From Clostridiales bacterium UBA2658 (lineage in GTDB: Bacteria > Bacillota > Clostridia > Oscillospirales > Oscillospiraceae), in the NCBI GenBank assembly GCA_002359425.1, contig DEMY01000022.1, forward strand, positions 7,703-13,116: a stretch of 5,414 nucleotides of DNA, written 5' to 3'. The notes under the pieces were generated by a model. That model made no database searches and was not told the DNA's origin. It worked only from the letters and a program-made list of their open reading frames with translations. Below are positions 1-4,398 of this stretch, one piece after another. Each line of letters starts with the position of its first letter. Position 1 is the stretch's first letter. A program made the translations under genes and the position numbers.

Positions 1-881
1 AACCACGCGACGGAGGAGACGAGATTGCAGTTGGAGCGCACAGGCTGGTCACCCGTGTTCATCAAAAAGAAGCAGCCTGTGCCGTAAGTATTTTTCATCA
101 TACCGGGGGCAAAGCAGCCCTGCCCGAAAAGTGCCGCAGGCTGGTCGCCCACAGCGCCCGCAATGGGCACGCCCTCGAGCGCCTCAAAGCCGGGCACCCC
201 GTGTGCCACTGTTCCGTAAATGCAGCTCGACGGCATGGGCTTCGGCAGCATTGCAAGCGGCACGCCGAGCCGGTCGCAAAGCTCAAAATCCCACTTGAGC
301 GTATGGATGTTGAAGAGCATCGTACGCGAGGCGTTTGAGTAGTCCGTCACATGCGCCCTGCCGCCGGTGAGGTTCCAGATGAGCCAGGAGTCCACGTTTC
401 CGAACAAAAGCTCGCCCTTTTCGGCCCGCTCGCGCGCGCCGGGGACATTGTCAAGGATCCACTTGATCTTCGTGCCGGAAAAATAGGCGTCGATGAGAAG
501 CCCTGTTTTTTCGCGGACCGTCTCCTCAAGCCCCTCGGCCTTCAAATCGTCGCAGATGGAGGCGGTGCGGCGGCACTGCCAGACGATTGCGTCATACACC
601 GGAACCCCGGTCTTCGCGTCCCAGACGATGGTCGTTTCCCGCTGGTTCGCAACGCCGATTGCGGCGATGTCAGACGCTTTGAGGCCGCTTTTTTCAAAGG
701 CCTCCTTCGCGGCGAGTCCCTGACTTTCAAACAGCGCCATCGGGTCCTGCTCGACCCAGCCGGGGCGGGGAAAGATTCGGGGATACTCGTATTGCGCCTT
801 CGACAGCACGTTTCCCTCGCTGTCGAACAAGATCGCGCGGGAGCTTGTCGTTCCCTGATCGAGCGCCAAAACTGCCTTCAT
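1..881 (-). CDS. glpK: Glycerol kinase GlpK, N-terminal 293 residues (3' end beyond the left edge)
   Basis: Cytoplasmic glycerol kinase (FGGY family) makes sn-glycerol 3-phosphate from glycerol and ATP. The frame stays open from the ATG at 881-879 to the window edge. Seen: phosphate-binding [11 protein letters not shown] near residues 6-16, PGWVEQDP at 40-47, [10 protein letters not shown] at 78-87 (R81 and E82 match the glycerol-binding Arg-Glu of the family), the WQCRRTA motif from 101, [11 protein letters not shown] at 131-141 (Y133 matches a glycerol contact), [10 protein letters not shown] at 245-254 (D246 the expected catalytic base, Q247 its partner), and [14 protein letters not shown] at 264-277. 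The family is about 500 residues, so roughly 200 are missing on the left. The start is set by homology: the Met lies just before the first strand. A moderate AAAGG lies about 12 nt upstream. It is the last operon gene visible, 90 nt after the DUF1667 gene. P248 replaces the usual second Gln of GDQQ. The loop at 227-237 appears to lack the His that PTS HPr phosphorylates in some Firmicutes GlpK. Confidence 0.97.
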   Translation of the reverse strand, partial: MKAVLALDQGTTSSRAILFDSEGNVLSKAQYEYPRIFPRPGWVEQDPMALFESQGLAAKEAFEKSGLKASDIAAIGVANQRETTIVWDAKTGVPVYDAIVWQCRRTASICDDLKAEGLEETVREKTGLLIDAYFSGTKIKWILDNVPGARERAEKGELLFGNVDSWLIWNLTGGRAHVTDYSNASRTMLFNIHTLKWDFELCDRLGVPLAMLPKPMPSSCIYGTVAHGVPGFEALEGVPIAGAVGDQPAALFGQGCFAPGMMKNTYGTGCFFLMNTGDQPVRSNCNLVSSVAW

Positions 882-910
882 GGTTCTTCAACACCTTTTA
901 TCAAAATCAA

Positions 911-923
911 ACCGCGTCGCGGT
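911..923 (-). repeat. 13-bp perfect palindrome in the gap before glpK
   Basis: The sequence ACCGCG-T-CGCGGT is a perfect inverted repeat 30 bp before the glpK start codon. In RNA, four or more of the six bases in each arm could pair. On the minus strand the sequence TTTGATTTTGAT follows, too broken a T run for a convincing terminator. It could be an intercistronic mRNA-stability hairpin or an operator, since it falls near the expected start point of a candidate internal promoter. The symmetry is seen; the function is inferred. Confidence 0.5.
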
Positions 924-929
924 GCTTCT

Positions 930-958
930 ATTTTAGTGGAAAGGAATGCAGATTGCAA
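930..958 (-). promoter_or_regulatory. Candidate internal promoter for glpK
   Basis: On the minus strand TTGCAA (958-953) and TAAAAT (935-930) are separated by exactly 17 bp. They match the sigma-A consensus at 4/6 and 5/6. The predicted start would fall around 923, at the edge of the 911-923 palindrome, leaving a leader of about 40 nt before glpK. The box lies in the 90-bp gap after the DUF1667 gene, the longest gap in the operon. Such boxes also occur by chance, so this is tentative. Confidence 0.3.
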
Positions 959-971
959 GGAGAGTCTGCGG

Positions 972-1340
972 TCAAGCGGCGTCTATATTTCTTGTGGCAA
1001 TCAAATCAACGCCCGACCCCGCGACATTCGCGATGACGACCGCTCCGGCTTTAACGGGGGCGTTGAGCTTCACGCTGTGAATTTGCTTCATCGCGGCAAA
1101 AAGCAGATCCTCGGGGATGTCCTTCGCCGTGCGCACGGGCGCCATGCGAAACGCGCCGCCCATGACCGGAACCGTGGAGGTAAGGGTGCGCTCCGGACGC
1201 ACGCACTCCTTTTCGGCATAGCTCTGTCCGTGGGGGCAGGTGTTCCCGGAAACGGACACGACCGCGCCGTTTTCCATCTCAACATGCAGCGCGCAGCCCA
1301 TGGGACAGCCGATGCAGGTGAGTTCCCTCGTTTCTTTCAT
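972..1340 (-). CDS. DUF1667 cysteine-rich small protein, likely Fe-S component of the G3P oxidoreductase
   Basis: A 122-residue DUF1667 protein without signal peptide or membrane segment. The N-terminus has C9-x2-C12-x3-C16, then C35 (in NTCPHG) and C46. This spacing recalls the N-terminal [4Fe-4S] module of molybdopterin oxidoreductases, so an Fe-S cluster is a reasonable inference, not shown here. The second half (near 47-122) begins with RPERTLTSTVPV, lacks Cys and ends with a GSGVDLIATRNI-like stretch; this is the usual DUF1667 layout. The start at 1340 has a strong site, AAGGAAGG at 1356-1349, 8 nt before the ATG. The gene begins 27 nt after the FAD oxidoreductase gene. In classical glpABC operons this position is held by GlpC, a larger membrane-associated protein with two ferredoxin-type clusters. 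DUF1667 may pass electrons between the flavoproteins, but its biochemical role is unknown to me. Confidence 0.9.
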   Translation of the reverse strand: MKETRELTCIGCPMGCALHVEMENGAVVSVSGNTCPHGQSYAEKECVRPERTLTSTVPVMGGAFRMAPVRTAKDIPEDLLFAAMKQIHSVKLNAPVKAGAVVIANVAGSGVDLIATRNIDAA

Positions 1341-1367
1341 ATCGAAAACCTTCCTTCTGAAAGTCTC

Positions 1368-2621
1368 TTATTTTTCTACTTTAATGGTAATTTCTTTGCA
1401 ATCAGGATACTTTTCAAAGGTTTCCGGCTTCACAATAACCGTCTCCATCTCACCGGGGGTGAGAATCCGCTTTTTGAGATGGGTCACGCGCTCGCCGCCG
1501 AAATAGACCGAAAGGCCGCTGTCCTTGTAGACGCCGCCGACGCGGAAACGGATTTCTTCCGGCCCCGTGAGCCGCACGGGGTCGATGGAGGACGGCACCG
1601 TGTAGCGCACGCCCTCGCCCGCCGTAACGGGGATGCCCGCGCCGGAAACCTCGCCCTTTAAATAGGCGGAGGCTTTTTCACCGGCGAGGGCGGACTCTTT
1701 GGAGACATTATCCACGAGGTCGTGGACATGCAGCACATTTCCGCAGGCAAAAACGCCGGGGACATTTGTTTGTAGGCTTTCGTTCACGACAGGGCCGCCC
1801 GTCACCGGGGAAAGTTCCACACCGCACTTGCGCGAAAGCTCGTTTTCCGGCAGAAGGCCGACAGACAAAAGCAGCGTGTCGCATTTTATGATCTGCTCGG
1901 TGCCCGGAACGGGACAGCGCTTTTCATCGACCTGCGCAACGGTGACGCTCTCCAAACGGTCCCTGCCCGTAATTTTTGTGATCGTGTGCGAGAGCAGAAG
2001 CGGAATCCCGAAATCGTCCAGACACTGGACAATGTTGCGCTTGAGGCCGGAGGAATAGGGCATCAGCTCCACGACCGCGTGGACCTTTGCGCCCTCGAGC
2101 GTCATGCGGCGGGCCATGATGAGGCCGATGTCGCCGCTGCCCAGAATGACGACCTTGCGACCCGGCATACGCCCGTCGATATTGACAAGGCGCTGCGCCG
2201 TTCCGGCTGTAAAAATGCCCGCACAGCGGCTGCCGGGAATATTCAGCGCGCCGCGCGGCCTTTCACGGCACCCCATGGCAAGAACGATTGCCCCGGCCTC
2301 GATCTCCAAAATTCCGTTTTCGGGATCGACGGCCGTTATCTTTCTCTGCGGGTCAATGTCGAGCACCATGGTGTTCAAACGAATTTCAATGCCGAGTTCA
2401 TTTGCGCGGCCTATAAAGCGCTGCGCGTACTCGGGGCCTGTCAGCTCCTCGCGGAAGGTGTGCAGACCGAAGCCGTTGTGGACGCACTGGTTCAAAATGC
2501 CGCCGGGCGCACTGTCGCGCTCCAAAATGAGGATGTCCGAAACGCCCAGCTCACGGGCGCGGATCGCGGCGGCAAGTCCGGCGGGACCGCCGCCGATGAC
2601 GACCAGTTCCTTTTTCATCAT
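1368..2621 (-). CDS. FAD/NAD(P)-dependent oxidoreductase, second flavoprotein of the G3P dehydrogenase operon
   Basis: A 417-residue soluble flavoprotein of the pyridine-nucleotide-disulfide oxidoreductase fold. FAD site: VVIGGGPAGLAAA at residues 7-19 with acidic E35 ending the second strand. The GGILNQCVHNGFG segment (40-52) is typical of this subfamily. A second dinucleotide site, VVILGSGDIG (157-166), presumably binds NAD(P). The closing FAD motif is TNVPGVFACGN (285-295), with Asn where most relatives have Asp. The last 90 residues form a separate C-terminal domain. There is no CxxC redox pair as in thioredoxin reductase. Two ATGs are adjacent (2621 and 2618); AAGGGGG at 2635-2629 serves either. 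That site contains the upstream gene's TAA, so the two genes are probably translationally coupled. It occupies the GlpB position but is not GlpB-like in motifs. By analogy with multi-subunit dye-linked proline dehydrogenases and cyanide/opine oxidases, it may pass electrons from the dehydrogenase to NAD(P) or another carrier. Confidence is high for the fold, moderate for the role. Confidence 0.93.
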   Translation of the reverse strand: MMKKELVVIGGGPAGLAAAIRARELGVSDILILERDSAPGGILNQCVHNGFGLHTFREELTGPEYAQRFIGRANELGIEIRLNTMVLDIDPQRKITAVDPENGILEIEAGAIVLAMGCRERPRGALNIPGSRCAGIFTAGTAQRLVNIDGRMPGRKVVILGSGDIGLIMARRMTLEGAKVHAVVELMPYSSGLKRNIVQCLDDFGIPLLLSHTITKITGRDRLESVTVAQVDEKRCPVPGTEQIIKCDTLLLSVGLLPENELSRKCGVELSPVTGGPVVNESLQTNVPGVFACGNVLHVHDLVDNVSKESALAGEKASAYLKGEVSGAGIPVTAGEGVRYTVPSSIDPVRLTGPEEIRFRVGGVYKDSGLSVYFGGERVTHLKKRILTPGEMETVIVKPETFEKYPDCKEITIKVEK

Positions 2622-2628
2622 AACGCCG

Positions 2629-2635
2629 CCCCCTT
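2629..2635 (-). promoter_or_regulatory. Ribosome binding site overlapping a stop codon
   Basis: On the minus strand AAGGGGG lies 7 nt before the ATG at 2621. Its two A residues are the last two bases of the TAA (2636-2634) that ends the GlpA-like gene. A ribosome terminating there would sit on the next gene's initiation site, which favours coupled, matched synthesis of the two flavoproteins. Confidence 0.75.
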
Positions 2636-4064
2636 AATTTCTGCCGCCGGTCAAAACCTCTGAACCGGGGCCTCGTTTCGTGATAGTTTCCGGCTCGACG
2701 CCCAGCTCGCGGGATAAAATGTCCAAAACGCGCGTCGTGCAAAAACCGGACTGGCAGCAGCCCATGCCCGCGCGGGTGCGCCGCTTGACCCCGTCCAGCG
2801 TTGTCGCTCCGAGCGGGCGATTGATGGCAGCGACGATCTCCGCCTCCGTGACGGTTTCACAGCGGCAGACAACGCGGCCCCACGCGGGGTCTTTGGAGAT
2901 GTATGCTTCCCGCTCGGCATTCGTCATCTCACGGAATTTCGGGATGCCGCGGCGGACCGGGTCAAAGTCTTCTTTCTTTTTCGCGCCAAGGATTTTCGCC
3001 GCGATCTCCGCGACCGCTTCGCCGATGGCGGGGGCGCTCGTCAGCCCCGGGGACTCGATGCCGGCGGCGTTCACAAAGCCGGGCGCATCCTCTACTTCGC
3101 CGATTTCAAAATCGTCGCTCTCCAAATGCGCGCGCAAACCGGCAAAGGAGGTGATGATCTGCCGCTCCGGCAGAGGGCCGACAGAGCGCGCCGCCGTTTT
3201 CAAGGTGTAGGTAAGGCCGTCGGCAGTGGTATCGACGTTGTCCTTTTCGTCGATATCAACGGCGGTCGGCCCGGCGAGGAGGTTTCCGTCTACGGTCTGC
3301 GCAACCAGTACGCCTTTGCCCATCGGGGTCGGGGTCTGGAAAATCGTCATCGGCGCAAGCGGCGCCGCCATACGGTCGAACAGGCAGTATTCACCCTTGC
3401 GCGGAATGATGTGCAGCTTCGTTTCGCTCACCATGTTATTGAGTACGTCCGCATAGACGCCTGCGGCGTTAATAACCAAACGGGTATCGACCGTTTCGCC
3501 GTTTTGAAAATGCAGCCTCCAGCCGCCCTCGATGCGCGTAATATTCATTACCTCCGCGCCGAACGTGAACGTTACGCCGTTTTTTGCCGCGTTTTCGGCA
3601 AAGCCAAGCGTCAGCTCATAGGGGCAGACGATGCCGGCAGTCGGGGCATAAAGCGCGGAGTTGACCGCCGGAACAAGGGTCGGGCAGAGACTGCGCGCCC
3701 TTTCGCCGTCCACAAGCTCCAGCTTCGGAACACCGTTTTTTTTGCCCGTTTCCAAAAGTCCCTCGAGCCGCGTTTTGTCCTCCGGCGTGAAGCCGACGAC
3801 GAGCGAACCGTTCTGCTTGAACGGCACGTCCAGTTCCCGGCACACTTCCGGCATCGCGTCCGCGCCGCGGCGGTTGTATTTCGCCTTTAGGGAACCCGGC
3901 TCGGCGTCATAGCCCGCGTGGACGATGCCGCTGTTGGCTTTTGAAGTACCCTCCGCGACGTCCGAAGCCTTTTCAAACAGGCAAATGTCCAGTTCAAAGC
4001 GCGAGAGCCCCCGCGCAATGGCGCAGCCCGTAACGCCGCCGCCGATAATCGCAGCGTCGATCAT
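2634..4064 (-). CDS. glpA: GlpA-like FAD-dependent glycerol-3-phosphate dehydrogenase with C-terminal BFD-like [2Fe-2S] domain
   Basis: A 476-residue DAO-family flavoprotein that probably oxidises G3P to dihydroxyacetone phosphate. FAD-binding AAIIGGGVTGCAIARGL is at residues 4-20, with acidic E31 ending the next strand. The segment EGTSKANSGIVHAGY (38-52) is the conserved flavin-contact region of the GlpA/GlpD/LhgO group. INAAG is at 198-202, and FAGLRAH at 307-313 matches the YAGLRP substrate-Arg region (R311). The C-terminal BFD-like domain (about 395-450) has C400-x-C402 and C437-x4-C442, expected [2Fe-2S] ligands, with DGVKRRTRAGMG between them as in GlpA. C436 is an additional neighbouring cysteine. 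The frame extends 33 codons further upstream, but GGGGAGGA at 4078-4071 and the Rossmann strand beginning at residue 4 place the start at 4064. It is the first operon gene. A related 2-hydroxyacid (L-2-hydroxyglutarate-type) substrate cannot be excluded from sequence alone, but glpK in the same operon favours G3P. Confidence 0.9.
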   Translation of the reverse strand: MIDAAIIGGGVTGCAIARGLSRFELDICLFEKASDVAEGTSKANSGIVHAGYDAEPGSLKAKYNRRGADAMPEVCRELDVPFKQNGSLVVGFTPEDKTRLEGLLETGKKNGVPKLELVDGERARSLCPTLVPAVNSALYAPTAGIVCPYELTLGFAENAAKNGVTFTFGAEVMNITRIEGGWRLHFQNGETVDTRLVINAAGVYADVLNNMVSETKLHIIPRKGEYCLFDRMAAPLAPMTIFQTPTPMGKGVLVAQTVDGNLLAGPTAVDIDEKDNVDTTADGLTYTLKTAARSVGPLPERQIITSFAGLRAHLESDDFEIGEVEDAPGFVNAAGIESPGLTSAPAIGEAVAEIAAKILGAKKKEDFDPVRRGIPKFREMTNAEREAYISKDPAWGRVVCRCETVTEAEIVAAINRPLGATTLDGVKRRTRAGMGCCQSGFCTTRVLDILSRELGVEPETITKRGPGSEVLTGGRN

Positions 4065-4070
4065 ATCTGT

Positions 4071-4078
4071 TCCTCCCC
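4071..4078 (-). promoter_or_regulatory. Strong Shine-Dalgarno site fixing the start of the GlpA-like gene
   Basis: Minus-strand GGGGAGGA lies 6 nt before the ATG at 4064. It sits inside the longer open frame that begins at 4163, and it immediately precedes the codons for the FAD-binding strand. It therefore decides for the internal start. Confidence 0.9.
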
Positions 4079-4082
4079 AATC

Positions 4083-4112
4083 AAAAAAGCGGCTGAGAAC
4101 GCAAAAAAGCCG
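4083..4112 (-). terminator. Second, alternative terminator-like hairpin in the operon leader
   Basis: On the minus strand CGGCT (4112-4108) can pair with AGCCG (4094-4090) around a 13-nt loop. It is followed by C and TTTTTT (4088-4083), ending about 5 nt before the GlpA-like gene's Shine-Dalgarno site. The 5-bp stem is short but fully paired and GC-rich. Its left arm is part of the right arm of the larger upstream hairpin, so the two cannot form together. It may be a second terminator or part of an RNA switch. Pairing is read by eye, without an energy calculation. Confidence 0.4.
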
Positions 4113-4160
4113 AGACTTCACAGACCGGCATTTTTTTCGGTCCTGCAAAAGTCTGGCTCT
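4103..4160 (-). terminator. Probable intrinsic terminator (attenuator) in the leader of the glp operon
   Basis: On the minus strand, AGCCAGACTT (4158-4149) pairs with AAGTCT-C-GGCT (4118-4108), interrupted by one bulged C at 4112. Inside it a second 6-bp hairpin, GGACCG (4143-4138) with CGGTCT (4127-4122), closes a 10-nt A-rich loop. The long stem runs straight into TTTTTT (4108-4103). It lies between the operon promoter and the first gene, so read-through must be regulated or partial. Many Firmicutes glycerol operons use a leader terminator opened by GlpP, an RNA-binding antiterminator responding to G3P; that is the natural candidate here. No glpP gene is in the window. Confidence 0.7.
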
Positions 4161-4182
4161 CAATTCTCCGCCGCGACTCTGT

Positions 4183-4190
4183 ATACACTT
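4183..4190 (-). repeat. AAGTGTAT half-site near the glp operon start point
   Basis: Minus-strand AAGTGTAT is identical to the left eight bases of the palindrome at 4344-4358 that flanks the divergent gene's start point. Both copies face their own gene and lie just downstream of its -10 box. It partly overlaps a short perfect palindrome, TGTATACA at 4180-4187. It could be a weak site for a shared regulator, or chance. Confidence 0.25.
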
Positions 4191-4201
4191 TTTCTGCTTT
4201 T

Positions 4202-4230
4202 ATTATATCACCGGCCGGACCGACACGCAA
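4202..4230 (-). promoter_or_regulatory. Extended -10 promoter of the glp operon
   Basis: Minus-strand TATAAT (4207-4202) is a perfect -10 box preceded by TG-n (TGATATAAT, from 4210), the extended -10 form. A 17-bp spacer separates it from TTGCGT (4230-4225), a weak 3/6 match to the -35 consensus. Extended -10 promoters tolerate this, and it suggests help from an activator. Transcription would start near 4195, giving a leader of about 130 nt. The palindrome CCGGCCGG (4211-4218) lies in the spacer. Confidence 0.7.
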
Positions 4231-4239
4231 GAGATAGTT

Positions 4240-4268
4240 TTGCGTCTTTTGCACAACTTTGCACAGTG
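4240..4268. repeat. Helical-phase direct repeats upstream of the glp promoter
   Basis: Plus-strand TTGCACAACT (4249-4258) is followed directly by TTGCACAGTG (4259-4268). The first seven bases of each are identical. A weaker third copy, TTGCGTCTT, precedes at 4240-4248. Repeats spaced 9-10 bp are on one face of the helix. They lie about 10-38 bp upstream of the -35 box of the operon promoter, a normal place for an activator. No known regulator consensus is recognised. Confidence 0.45.
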
Positions 4269-4313
4269 ATTTTTAGTTGTCCTTTTTTCAACGATAAGCA
4301 CTGAGAATGCCTG

Positions 4314-4342
4314 TTTACTTATTCCGTTGTATGTAGTATAAA
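4314..4342 (+). promoter_or_regulatory. Promoter of the YhgE/Pip-family gene
   Basis: TTTACT (4314-4319) and TATAAA (4337-4342) are separated by 17 bp, matching the sigma-A consensus at 4/6 and 5/6. The start point would be near 4349, leaving an untranslated leader of about 50 nt. It diverges from the glp operon promoter; the two -35 boxes are about 84 bp apart, with the direct repeats at 4240-4268 and a short AT-rich stretch without recognisable signals between them. An inverted repeat, ACTTATT (4317-4323) with AATAAGT (4341-4347), brackets the spacer. Confidence 0.6.
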
Positions 4343-4343
4343 T

Positions 4344-4358
4344 AAGTGTATCACACTT
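4344..4358. promoter_or_regulatory. Candidate operator: 15-bp perfect palindrome at the start point of the YhgE/Pip gene
   Basis: AAGTGT-ATC-ACACTT has perfect 6-bp arms around 3 bp. It begins two bases after the -10 box and covers the expected start point, where a bound repressor would block initiation. Size and position suit a dimeric helix-turn-helix repressor of the TetR or GntR type. No regulator gene is in the window. The symmetry is seen; the function is inferred. Confidence 0.5.
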
Positions 4359-4398
4359 TTGCGTTTGTGGCGAAAAATCCTTCCGACAAGGAGAAAAC

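Noticed and set aside
351..1661. 436-codon open frame on the plus strand
   Set aside because: It lies antisense across glpK, the DUF1667 gene and part of the FAD oxidoreductase gene. It has no recognisable domain and is Arg/His/Gly-rich, as expected of the complement of GC-rich codons.
1986..2663. 225-codon plus-strand frame
   Set aside because: It is antisense to the FAD oxidoreductase gene, whose motifs are unambiguous; the translation shows no family pattern.
3126..3890. 254-codon plus-strand frame
   Set aside because: It is antisense to the GlpA-like gene, with an Arg-rich composition typical of a shadow frame.
4065..4163. 33-codon N-terminal extension of the GlpA-like gene
   Set aside because: It passes through the leader hairpins and has no conserved content. 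The internal ATG at 4064 has an excellent ribosome binding site and starts at the FAD-binding strand.
4211..4218. CCGGCCGG palindrome within the glp promoter spacer
   Set aside because: It is only 8 bp of GC symmetry in GC-rich DNA and not extended on either side; too weak to call an operator alone.
4065..4398. Search by eye for a CcpA cre box, T-box or familiar riboswitch core
   Set aside because: No sequence matching these patterns was seen; only the terminators, promoters, repeats and palindrome listed are supported.
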